Positions 1-5,523 of a stretch of DNA of 8,334 nucleotides are shown in pieces. This DNA is from DATGFK01 sp040007395 (GTDB taxonomy: Bacteria; Chloroflexota; Anaerolineae; Aggregatilineales; UBA2796). The stretch spans positions 1 to 8,334 of the forward strand of contig JBDTVG010000265.1 in NCBI GenBank assembly GCA_040007395.1. Direction: 5' to 3'. The notes under the pieces were generated by a model. That model was not told the DNA's origin and did not search any database. It worked only from the letters and a program-made list of their open reading frames with translations. A program made the position numbers and the translations under genes. Position 1 is the first letter of the stretch; every line of letters starts with the position of its first letter.

Positions 1-34
1 GTGCGCCTCATGTTACGTCGTCTTGCCTTATCCT

Positions 35-54
35 GAGACTTTTCGGACAGTCTC
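35..54. other. Small hairpin upstream of the c-di-AMP receptor operon
   Basis: GAGACT (35-40) and AGTCTC (49-54) form a perfect 6-bp stem around an 8-nt loop. No T-run follows, so it is not a convincing intrinsic terminator. More than one reading frame is open at the window edge (one to a stop at 34-36, one to 86-88), so the 3' end of an upstream gene may lie here, but nothing selects a frame and no partial gene is called. Confidence 0.3.
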
Positions 55-70
55 TAAACCAGATCGCCGC

Positions 71-99
71 TTGACCGAAAGCGCATAACATTCTACACT
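71..99 (+). promoter_or_regulatory. Sigma70-type promoter of the darA operon
   Basis: A -35 box TTGACC (71-76) is followed after exactly 17 nt by a -10 box TACACT (94-99). Transcription would start near 106, about 35 nt before the chosen start codon of the first gene. The same -10 hexamer and spacing occur in the promoter at 4888-4916, which supports both assignments. Confidence 0.65.
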
Positions 100-140
100 T
101 CTCGCAAGATAGATGAGGATTGCTTGAGAAAGGATGCCCG

Positions 141-467
141 TTGAAACTCTTGGTGGTGACCATCCAAGATCAGGACGCTGACAATATTATCAGCACGCTT
201 ACCAAACAGGGCTTCCGTGTAACACGCATTGGCACTACTGGCGGATTTCTGGGGCAGGGCAACACAACCCTCCTGGCTGGGTTGGAAGATCATCAGGTAG
301 ATATGGCGTTGGACATCCTTAAAAAAATCAGCCAACGCCGTACTCGCTATGTGCCGCTGGCAACGGGTGCAGCGCTCAATGGAGCGGCACTCTATAATTA
401 TATTGAAGTGGAAATTGGCGGGGCAACAGTCTTTATCCTCGATATTGAGCATTTCGAACAGGTGTAA
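141..467 (+). CDS. darA: PII-like cyclic-di-AMP receptor, DarA/PstA family
   Basis: This 108-aa protein belongs to the DarA/PstA (DUF970) family, soluble trimers that bind cyclic-di-AMP between subunits. Seen here are the N-terminal strand and helix with QDQDAD (residues 9-14), the signature TTGGFLGQGNTTLLAGLED (32-50), and the C-terminal VEIGGATVFIL (90-100). The TTG at 141 is chosen because AAAGGA (129-134) lies 6 nt upstream and the protein then begins MKLLVV, as family members do. An in-frame TTG at 120 would add seven non-conserved residues and has no spaced ribosome binding site. The gene is first in an apparent operon with a shorter paralog 8 bp downstream and then a transporter. The family is confident; the downstream target is not known for most members and cannot be read from sequence. 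Confidence 0.9.
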   Translation: MKLLVVTIQDQDADNIISTLTKQGFRVTRIGTTGGFLGQGNTTLLAGLEDHQVDMALDILKKISQRRTRYVPLATGAALNGAALYNYIEVEIGGATVFILDIEHFEQV

Positions 468-475
468 ATATCACA

Positions 476-742
476 ATGAAACTCATTCTGGCAATTGTGG
501 GAGCCGAAGCGGTTGATCCTGTATCACGCACGCTTGTCGAGCAAAAATACAAGGTAACGCAGATTAGCAGCGTTGGCGGGTTTTTGCGCCGAGGCAGCAC
601 AACTTTGGTGATTGGTATCGAAGATACTCAGGTCGAAGATGCACTAGCGGTCATGCGGCGGGCATGTAGTCCGTTTAGCAATACGTCGGCGCACTCCGCG
701 ACGATTTTTGTGCTGGATGCTGCCCAGTTTATACAGATCTAA
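476..742 (+). CDS. Short PII-like paralog of the c-di-AMP receptor
   Basis: This 88-aa protein is clearly paralogous to the preceding gene: MKLILAIV (1-8), GGFLRRGSTTLVIGIED (34-50) and SATIFVLDAAQFIQI (74-88) align along the same fold. It differs in two places. The TTGG of the receptor is SVGG here (residues 32-35), and about 20 residues between the second helix and the last strand are missing, replaced by a short Ser-rich linker. That region forms a long loop in PII-like proteins and adjoins the ligand site, so binding may be altered or lost. The ATG at 476 follows the upstream stop by 8 bp, with AGGTG (460-464) overlapping the end of the first gene, suggesting translational coupling. It could form mixed trimers with its neighbour; that is inference. 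Confidence 0.82.
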   Translation: MKLILAIVGAEAVDPVSRTLVEQKYKVTQISSVGGFLRRGSTTLVIGIEDTQVEDALAVMRRACSPFSNTSAHSATIFVLDAAQFIQI

Positions 743-774
743 TCAACTATCAGGTATCAGGCAGTGTAATCATC

Positions 775-2037
775 TTGCTCACCCCACAACCTATTAGCCC
801 TGCCACTGAGCAGCGTAATGCACGTCTGCTCTATATTGAGTTGGCTTGGATGGCTATTCCATTCGCGATGGAATGGTATTATTTGCAGGTTTACGCTATC
901 CGGTTGAATGCAACTCCGCTGCATCTAGGCTTGCTGATTTCGGGTCGCGCTTTTCTTCTCGTGGTAGGCAACAGCCTAGCGCACCAATGGCAGCGCCGCT
1001 ACCCTAACGCAATCCGTGCCTTGAGTGGCCCGGTATTCCTTAGCAGATTTTTGCTGTATATGGCGATTGCGCTTACGCCCTTCTTGCAGGGCTTGCAGGT
1101 GGAAACCCTGATCGCTTTAGTAGTGCTTTCAGCCATACCACAGGGAATTTCACAGGGAATCTTTCTGGCGATGCTGCCGATTGCTGTTGGTAAAGATTCA
1201 TTGGCGAACGTTGTGGCGCAGCGTTCGACGCTGATGAACCTAACTATACTACCTGCTGTGTTTGTGGCGGGGCAAACGCTCCAATGGGTTGCCGTTCCGC
1301 TCAATTATCAGATTGGCTTTACACTGGCATTTGCTGCGTCGTTTATGTCGTGGTGGAATATCCGGCGAATTACAATTCCCGATCAAGTCAAGGTTGAAGT
1401 ACAACATAACGATCCGCAGCCAATCCGTGTGTGGACATACTTACCTTTTCGCCGTTTAGCGCTTGTCGCAGCAGCAGTTAACATCAGCGTATTTATGGCG
1501 GGTCCTGTCAATCCACTGCGGTTGGTGCGTGAACTCAACGCTACCGACGGATGGATCTCGCTATTTGCCGTGTTCGAGATGGGCGCAGGCGCAGTATTAA
1601 CCCTGTTCATGCCTCAGCTTCTCAGGCGTATGAATATGCGATGGCTGATCATCACGACGATACTAATCATGGCTGTCCAGCCCTTTATTCTGGCGCTAAC
1701 TGCCACCCTGCCCCCGCATATTATTGGATCAATCGCCTTTGGGTTGGGCTGGTTCGCGATTAATGTGCTGTTGTACAACCGTATGGTCGAGCTTATTCCG
1801 TCAGAACACTTGCCGCCGTTTGCCGCTGCCTATCAGGCCGTAATCAATTTCTCGCTGTTTCTCGGCCCGCTGATCGGCACATTCCTGATCGAGAATGTAA
1901 TGACACTTCCTGCGGCTCTGCTTGTGATCGGAGGTTTGCGGCTTGGCGCAGGTATACTCGCGTGGGCGATTCGCACCGAACCCACATTGGCAGCCTTGGT
2001 ACATCCGGCTGTCGAGACTGTTCAATCCCCACTATAA
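775..2037 (+). CDS. Major facilitator superfamily transporter, 12 TM segments
   Basis: This 420-aa integral membrane protein has the length and 6+6 topology of an MFS permease. Hydrophobic segments lie near residues 21-43, 48-70, 85-105, 111-137, 153-173, 178-195, then, after a hydrophilic central loop (about 197-226), 228-246, 258-280, 289-311, 315-336, 347-371 and 376-398. Short basic loops such as RRYPNAIR (74-81) and RRMNMRW (284-290) fit cytoplasmic positions. The substrate cannot be assigned. The TTG at 775 is preferred because it allows a short cytoplasmic N-terminus before TM1; an internal ATG at 850 would cut into TM1. It starts 32 bp after the short PII-like gene with no promoter visible between, so it probably belongs to the same operon. 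Its stop is 5 bp from the convergent nadE stop. Confidence 0.8.
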   Translation: MLTPQPISPATEQRNARLLYIELAWMAIPFAMEWYYLQVYAIRLNATPLHLGLLISGRAFLLVVGNSLAHQWQRRYPNAIRALSGPVFLSRFLLYMAIALTPFLQGLQVETLIALVVLSAIPQGISQGIFLAMLPIAVGKDSLANVVAQRSTLMNLTILPAVFVAGQTLQWVAVPLNYQIGFTLAFAASFMSWWNIRRITIPDQVKVEVQHNDPQPIRVWTYLPFRRLALVAAAVNISVFMAGPVNPLRLVRELNATDGWISLFAVFEMGAGAVLTLFMPQLLRRMNMRWLIITTILIMAVQPFILALTATLPPHIIGSIAFGLGWFAINVLLYNRMVELIPSEHLPPFAAAYQAVINFSLFLGPLIGTFLIENVMTLPAALLVIGGLRLGAGILAWAIRTEPTLAALVHPAVETVQSPL

Positions 2038-2042
2038 AACGC

Positions 2043-2909
2043 TTAACCAGCCCAGTCGCGCAAATACAGAAAATCGTGACCGATGCTGCGCTTGCTCAAC
2101 TTGGCAACATTGGGCATGGTGCGTTTGTAGTGATTGCGCTGTACCTTGCGCCAAACATTGGCAACAAGATTGTGATCAAAACCCTGTTCGGCGGCTTCGT
2201 CTACCGTGTAGCGCCCTTCAATAAGTAGATAGAGCACCTTGTCTACCTGTTCATAGGTGTAACCAAGTTCTTCTTCGTCGGTCTGCCCGATCCATAGATC
2301 GGCGGACGGTGGCTTATCAAGAATCGACTGCGGGATGTTCATTGCTCGTGAAAGCTGGCGTACCTGTGTTTTGTATAGATCCTCGATAGGCTGGATCGCG
2401 CTAGCGCTGTCACCGTACAGAGTAGTATAGCCAAGCAGCGCTTCGGTTTTGTTACTGGTGCCGACCACCAATGCCTGCTGCGCTACTGACTGGTCGTAAA
2501 GGATGATCATGCGCTGGCGCGCCATGATGTTTCCTTTACGCAGCGCGGACATATCGGGGAACTGCTCGATCAGTGGTTCGACCATTGGCGTGATCGGGAT
2601 CGTTAATGACTCAATACCCAACTGATCGATAACCTGTTGTGCATCACTCAAGCTGCCTGACGACGAAGTGCGATAGGGCATTCGGACTCCAAGAACATTG
2701 TCCCGACCTAGCGCTTCGACCGCCAGAAAAGCCACCAATGCCGAATCGATTCCGCCCGAAAGGCCAAGCACAACTTTCCGATAACCCGCTTTCGTCACCC
2801 CATCGTGAATGAAGTTAACCAACACTTTTTGCGCAAGGTCTGTATTGATAACTAGCTTCTTGTCTACGATTTCAGAACCTTTGGTTCCGATAATGTCAAT
2901 TATCCGCAC
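2043..2909 (-). CDS. nadE: NH3-dependent NAD+ synthetase
   Basis: NadE makes NAD+ from deamido-NAD+, ATP and ammonia, the last step of NAD biosynthesis, in the cytosol. The 288-aa protein has the PP-loop SGGIDS (51-56), TSNKTE (151-156), YGDSAS (165-170), and KPPSADLW (199-206) followed by an acidic DEEELGYTYE stretch. It lacks the N-terminal glutaminase domain of the long type. The start is the GTG at 2909, inside the left 21-bp repeat. It is supported by the reconstructed pre-insertion sequence: the right repeat copy is preceded on this strand by AAGGGGG, 4 nt before the same GTG. In the present arrangement that site is 2.7 kb away and the upstream sequence comes from the element, with AGGA (2922-2919) 9 nt before the GTG as a possible substitute. 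No good promoter was found on this strand directly upstream. Confidence 0.93.
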   Translation of the reverse strand: MRIIDIIGTKGSEIVDKKLVINTDLAQKVLVNFIHDGVTKAGYRKVVLGLSGGIDSALVAFLAVEALGRDNVLGVRMPYRTSSSGSLSDAQQVIDQLGIESLTIPITPMVEPLIEQFPDMSALRKGNIMARQRMIILYDQSVAQQALVVGTSNKTEALLGYTTLYGDSASAIQPIEDLYKTQVRQLSRAMNIPQSILDKPPSADLWIGQTDEEELGYTYEQVDKVLYLLIEGRYTVDEAAEQGFDHNLVANVWRKVQRNHYKRTMPNVAKLSKRSIGHDFLYLRDWAG

Positions 2910-2912
2910 TAA
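2892..2912. repeat. Left 21-bp attachment repeat, inside a dif-like site
   Basis: This is identical to 5610-5630. Read on the minus strand the surrounding 28 bp (2910-2883) splits like dif: an XerC-like arm AGTGCGGATAA, a 6-nt centre TTGACA, and an XerD-like arm TTATCGGAACC. From memory of E. coli dif (arms GGTGCGCATAA and TTATGTTAAAT) the arms match 9/11 and 6/11. GATAAT and ATTATC form inverted arms around TGAC, the same design as CATAAT/ATTATG in dif. The XerD-like half lies in nadE and is chromosomal; the sequence beyond the XerC-like arm is element-derived. Confidence 0.85.
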
Positions 2913-2951
2913 AAACCGTCCTGTTCTACTGTAGATAAAGTGGTGTCACTC

Positions 2952-3302
2952 ATGGTTTCTGAATATCCTTCCGGCTGTCGCCCTCTTACTGGCCTTGTTC
3001 ATCTCGTCGATGGCTCTACCCAATATTGGGCTGCCTCGCCAACCATGATCCTACATGCCCTCACTTGGGTAAGTCTTCGCCCTCGTGAAGTAAAAATTCT
3101 TTCCGGTGACGAGAGCCAGCAGTCTAGTCGCATCCTCGTCAAACTCTCGAACGTCCACCTTCGCACTTTCTCCGATGCTGAAATTACTCGCTCTCTGATA
3201 AGTGCCTTCGTAGAACCTATTGAAAATGTCATTACTTCTCGTGACGAGACGTTTAGCGTCGTGCTGATCGAGTTCACATTTTACCGTACAGAGGATAACT
3301 AA
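2952..3302 (+). CDS. Orphan element protein, 116 aa, unknown function
   Basis: I do not recognise this protein. It is soluble, with no signal peptide or membrane segment, mixed in composition, and ends in an acidic tail after a hydrophobic strand-like SVVLIEFTFY. In-frame GTG codons at 2940 and 2943 could extend it by up to four residues; the ATG at 2952 is chosen, with GTGGTG (2940-2945) a weak binding site 6 nt ahead. Its pyrimidine-rich third codon positions resemble those of the Rep gene, which favours real coding over the opposite-strand frame. It is the first gene after the left attachment site. In the excised circle it would lie about 120 nt downstream of the promoter near 5546, so it may head an early operon. 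A 12-bp perfect palindrome CCCAATATTGGG (3019-3030) sits inside it. Confidence 0.55.
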   Translation: MVSEYPSGCRPLTGLVHLVDGSTQYWAASPTMILHALTWVSLRPREVKILSGDESQQSSRILVKLSNVHLRTFSDAEITRSLISAFVEPIENVITSRDETFSVVLIEFTFYRTEDN

Positions 3303-3303
3303 A

Positions 3304-3531
3304 ATGCAGGTGGCTAAACTTTGCTCCTTGCCTTTTTCGCACGTCCGTTCTATACTTAGCATGGGTCACAAACAGCCAGCACGTTCGCGGCAATTATCTA
3401 ATACTAAAGCTCTCGCCTCGGTGAGAGAGAACCTACTGAAATGTTTCTCGGCAAAGCGCCTTCCCCGACGCTTTGCCACAAACATCAGTGGGTTTTTTGT
3501 TGTCCACTACTTAGCGCTTAATACTTATTAA
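3304..3531 (+). CDS. Possible small basic protein, 75 aa, unknown
   Basis: This short frame starts with an ATG one base after the stop of the 116-aa gene, with GAGGA (3291-3295) 8 nt upstream, a well-placed ribosome binding site and the best reason to call it. The product is rich in Lys and Arg in the middle (about residues 23-57) and ends with a hydrophobic stretch GFFVVHYLAL. I recognise no family. Two strong hairpins (3410-3427 and 3450-3477) fall within the frame, so the same DNA may act mainly as a replication or regulatory structure and the reading frame could be fortuitous. A downstream ATG at 3361 in the same frame has no better signal. Confidence 0.4.
   Translation: MQVAKLCSLPFSHVRSILSMGHKQPARSRQLSNTKALASVRENLLKCFSAKRLPRRFATNISGFFVVHYLALNTY
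3410..3427. repeat. Hairpin 1 of the Rep-upstream cluster
   Basis: CTCTCGCC (3410-3417) pairs with GGTGAGAG (3420-3427), eight pairs with one G-T, separated by TC. The real loop would open to four bases. It lies in the 75-aa frame, 23 bp before a longer hairpin. Confidence 0.5.
3450..3477. repeat. Hairpin 2 of the Rep-upstream cluster, pyrimidine-rich loop
   Basis: GGCAAAGCG (3450-3458) and CGCTTTGCC (3469-3477) are perfect 9-bp inverted arms around the loop CCTTCCCCGA. A T6 run (3492-3497) occurs about 15 nt downstream, too far for a standard terminator. A perfect stem with an exposed loop is typical of single-strand origins, Rep recognition sites or antisense RNAs in small rolling-circle replicons. 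Which applies cannot be told from sequence. Confidence 0.6.
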
Positions 3532-3556
3532 CACTCAGTAGCACTTGTACTTAAAT

Positions 3557-3588
3557 GACAAAACGCCCTTCGCAGGGGCGCTTTTGTC
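3557..3588. terminator. Strong hairpin, terminator-like or replication structure
   Basis: GACAAAACGCCC (3557-3568) pairs with GGGCG (3576-3580) and TTTTGTC (3582-3588) over 12 bp, with a single bulged C at 3581 and loop TTCGCAG. The GC-rich apex with A and T flanks looks like a bidirectional intrinsic terminator closing the two small genes before Rep. The long perfect lower stem would also be stable in single-stranded DNA, so an origin or packaging role is possible. Confidence 0.6.
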
Positions 3589-3612
3589 GGGCTTCAAATA
3601 AAAAACGTTCGT

Positions 3613-3657
3613 ACCGTAGCGTTCGCAACGGTGAAATTGTAACAAGCAATTTCATCG
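3613..3657. other. Overlapping hairpins directly upstream of rep, candidate origin
   Basis: Two stems compete for the same bases. The first pairs ACCGT (3613-3617) with ACGGT (3628-3632) and, inside it, GCG (3619-3621) with CGC (3624-3626). The second pairs CGGTGAAATTG (3629-3639) with CAATTTCATCG (3647-3657), 11 bp with one G-T, around loop TAACAAG. The pair ends 15 bp before the Rep ATG. Mutually exclusive hairpins next to rep fit a double-strand origin or autoregulatory site. No family nick sequence was recognised. Confidence 0.5.
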
Positions 3658-3672
3658 CTTTCAACAAAACCG

Positions 3673-4884
3673 ATGGTGGTCGGCTCGTCTATGTCTAATA
3701 CTAACAGCAATTCCCCGGCGTGTCAACCTGTGCGTCGCTCCAAAACAAACCCGTTTGCGTCAATCGGTTTTCTCCCAAAACCGATTACTTCCGATAATTC
3801 AAGTTCCGATAATTCTTCCCCCTTGATTAATGTCACATATCTGGACGTATTAAAACCCAGATCCAAATTGCGGCTCAACGATCATGTTTGGATGGCCTCG
3901 CCAAGCTGCCGCGAACCTCTGACGCGCATTAATCCAAAAACATTCCCTAAACGCCAACGTCGTCTCGAAGTTGCCATTGTTGAGCAGTACGAAAATGAAT
4001 TATGTCTCCTGCGGCGGGGTGCTGATGCTCGCGGCGGTGGTCGTCGCGGCATAATATCCGGTTTTAGTAATAATTCCCGTGTTCGCATGATCGGGAAAAT
4101 TAACCGTTTACACTGGCCTTCTGGCCCTGCCTACTTTTGCGGGTTGACGCTGCCTGACGATTTTGAGCGTGATCCTGCGCGGGTCAAGGAACATTTCTTC
4201 GCGCTGCGCCACAGGTTAACTCGACGCTTTCCTAACATCGGTGTAATCTGGCGGCAAGAATGGAAAACCCGAAAGTCTGGTAATAGCAAAGGTGAACTCG
4301 CGCCACATTTTCACCTTTTCGCCTTCAAGACAGGTGTCGATGAAATAGAATTTTGGAATTTTCTCCGGCTGGCGTGGTCGGAGTTGGTCGGGGCTGCCGA
4401 TTACGAAAATCATCTAGTTCACGGTACGGACGTGAAGCTCGTGAATGAGCGTCGGCACGCTCAATATTACATTACAAAATATATGAGCAAAGACGAGGGT
4501 AACTTTATCAATGCTGACGGTGAGTACATTAGCAGTGGTCGCTCTTGGGGTTACTTCGGTGACTTGGATTTTTCGGCGGTTCATGTCTACACCTTCAACC
4601 TATATCAGATTGCGGCACTGCGGCTGCTTCTCGCTCGGCTGCTTCGCCAGCGTGGTTCCAAGTGGGTAGATCGCTTTCTCGAAAAACCTGTCCACCTGGG
4701 GTATAGGCTTTTTGGAATTACGCCTGCCGATTTCACTTCCCCTGAAACTGATGATCCTGAATTGCGGTCAATTTTCAATCATCTTAAGCGGCTGCTCACT
4801 TCGAACGGGCCAAAATTCCAGCAACCTATCAACCAAAATTCTATGCGCCTTAAATCCGTAGTTGAGTTTAACTTTGGCGTGTGA
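3673..4884 (+). CDS. rep: HUH-type rolling-circle replication initiator (Rep)
   Basis: This 403-aa protein carries the ordered motifs of HUH endonucleases, which nick one strand at the origin and stay bound through a tyrosine. Motif 1 is FCGLTL (155-160); motif 2 is PHFHLFAF (211-218) with metal-binding His212 and His214; motif 3 is YYITKYMSK (265-273), with Tyr265 and Lys269 as the YxxxK catalytic pair, so a single-tyrosine type. GRSWGYFG (289-296) follows, a block seen in Rep proteins of ssDNA phages and small plasmids. The N-terminal 130 residues are Ser/Asn-rich then Arg-rich and I cannot assign them; no helicase domain follows. No clear ribosome binding site decides the start: the ATG at 3673 is used, and the ATG at 3691 (GGTGG 11 nt upstream) is a close alternative. 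The hairpin cluster just upstream suggests the origin lies next to the gene. Confidence 0.85.
   Translation: MVVGSSMSNTNSNSPACQPVRRSKTNPFASIGFLPKPITSDNSSSDNSSPLINVTYLDVLKPRSKLRLNDHVWMASPSCREPLTRINPKTFPKRQRRLEVAIVEQYENELCLLRRGADARGGGRRGIISGFSNNSRVRMIGKINRLHWPSGPAYFCGLTLPDDFERDPARVKEHFFALRHRLTRRFPNIGVIWRQEWKTRKSGNSKGELAPHFHLFAFKTGVDEIEFWNFLRLAWSELVGAADYENHLVHGTDVKLVNERRHAQYYITKYMSKDEGNFINADGEYISSGRSWGYFGDLDFSAVHVYTFNLYQIAALRLLLARLLRQRGSKWVDRFLEKPVHLGYRLFGITPADFTSPETDDPELRSIFNHLKRLLTSNGPKFQQPINQNSMRLKSVVEFNFGV
3789..3815 (+). repeat. Tandem 15-bp repeat in the 5' part of rep
   Basis: TTCCGATAATTC occurs at 3789-3800 and again at 3804-3815, 15 bp apart, encoding the repeated SDNSS pentapeptide. 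The first ten bases (TTCCGATAAT) also occur in the XerD-like half of the left attachment site (2885-2894). Confidence 0.7.
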
Positions 4885-4887
4885 CAT

Positions 4888-4916
4888 TTGACGTATACGG
4901 AAAATGATGGTACACT
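4888..4916 (+). promoter_or_regulatory. Sigma70-type promoter for the 79-aa gene
   Basis: TTGACG (4888-4893), a 17-nt spacer and TACACT (4911-4916) make a near-consensus promoter starting 4 bp after the rep stop. The predicted start near 4923 gives a leader of about 30 nt before the ATG at 4952. This argues that the small gene is transcribed independently of rep and that the ATG at 4904, which lies inside the promoter, is not used. Confidence 0.65.
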
Positions 4917-4951
4917 GTAGGGAGTATTCATCCTCTATAGGAAACCAACTA

Positions 4952-5191
4952 ATGAAGCAAACAACTTTGGTTAAACAGGCGGTTGCTAAGTGCTATGATG
5001 CCTTCGTGAATTATGCGTTCGTGGCTCAAGGTATCCCCGTGAAACCGAAAACTCCACAAGTGCAATTTCACGCTGGCAAGGGGTGGCATGTGGATGGCAG
5101 GCTGTTTGAGGCTTCGACTGCCGAAGTCATTACTTTTTACGAAAACTGCGCTAACCACTGGCGAACTGAAGCTGCCCATGCTGACAAATAG
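4952..5191 (+). CDS. Small orphan element protein, 79 aa, own promoter
   Basis: I do not recognise this protein. It is soluble and has a helical N-terminal part (KQAVAKCYDAFVNYAFVAQ, about residues 8-26), a Pro/Lys turn (VKPKTPQVQF), a compact GKGWHVDGRLFEAS segment and a C-terminal helix rich in aromatic and acidic residues. The ATG at 4952 is chosen because AGGAAA (4939-4944) lies 7 nt upstream and the promoter at 4888-4916 sits just before it. A longer frame from 4904 would start upstream of the transcription start. It follows rep in the same direction and is followed by a terminator-like hairpin at 5235. Its independent strong promoter suggests a product needed when rep is quiet, such as a repressor, copy-control or maintenance factor. 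That is inference from layout only. Confidence 0.6.
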   Translation: MKQTTLVKQAVAKCYDAFVNYAFVAQGIPVKPKTPQVQFHAGKGWHVDGRLFEASTAEVITFYENCANHWRTEAAHADK

Positions 5192-5234
5192 CACGAAGTG
5201 CCAAGCGCCAGCGCGGGTCGCTCTCGTTTCCGGC

Positions 5235-5271
5235 GCAAAAAACGCAGCTCGGAGACTGGGCGATTTTTTGC
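5235..5271. terminator. Bidirectional terminator-like hairpin after the 79-aa gene
   Basis: GCAAAAAACGC (5235-5245) pairs with GCG (5260-5262) and TTTTTTGC (5264-5271) with one bulged A at 5263, around a 14-nt loop. A6 on one side and T6 on the other resemble a bidirectional intrinsic terminator, 43 bp past the stop of the 79-aa gene. The GC-rich part of the stem is short, so termination strength is uncertain. Confidence 0.5.
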
Positions 5272-5307
5272 AACGAAACGCAAGCGCATCGCCTGCTGGC
5301 CTTAACC

Positions 5308-5325
5308 GTTGCCTCACAAGGCAAC
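5308..5325. repeat. Perfect 7-bp hairpin with CACA loop
   Basis: GTTGCCT (5308-5314) and AGGCAAC (5319-5325) pair perfectly around the 4-nt loop CACA. No T-run follows. It is a compact stem of the kind used in single-strand origins. Confidence 0.55.
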
Positions 5326-5340
5326 CCTACTCCAAGCTGT

Positions 5341-5364
5341 ATTTTGCATTTGAATTTTGCATTT
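5341..5364 (+). repeat. Direct repeat of ATTTTGCATTT
   Basis: The 11-mer occurs at 5341-5351 and 5354-5364 with a 13-bp period, directly before an A-rich tract. Such A/T-rich iterons can mark protein binding or DNA unwinding, but two copies are little evidence. Confidence 0.5.
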
Positions 5365-5471
5365 AAAAAAAGAAAAAAGATCGCGGATGGCGCTCCGTCG
5401 CAGTGCCGTCACGGTTAGCTACCTTAGAATTCGCCTGCGTAGGCACGTTTTGCGGCGGGGCGTGTAACCGA

Positions 5472-5518
5472 CAATTGCCCGAAACGACCCTGTATTCAGG
5501 GGAGTTGAGCGGTAATTG
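5472..5518. repeat. Nested stem-loop in the right non-coding region
   Basis: The outer arms CAATTGCC (5472-5479) and GGTAATTG (5511-5518) pair over 8 bp with one G-T. Inside, CCCTG (5488-5492) and CAGGG (5497-5501) form a second stem with loop TATT. Confidence 0.45.
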
Positions 5519-5523
5519 CCCTC

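Noticed and set aside
3019..3030. CCCAATATTGGG perfect palindrome as an operator
   Set aside because: It sits well inside the 116-aa coding frame, with no promoter nearby, and a single 12-bp palindrome is weak evidence.
3051..3362. 103-aa minus-strand frame opposite the 116-aa gene
   Set aside because: The plus-strand frame has matching codon use with rep and a following gene with a good ribosome binding site; the minus frame has no such support.
3541..3660. CRISPR-like repeats
   Set aside because: The repeats here are inverted hairpin arms of differing sequence and there is no regular direct repeat and spacer pattern.
4904..4951. Longer start for the 79-aa protein at ATG 4904
   Set aside because: That codon lies inside the promoter, before the predicted transcription start, while 4952 has a well-spaced ribosome binding site.
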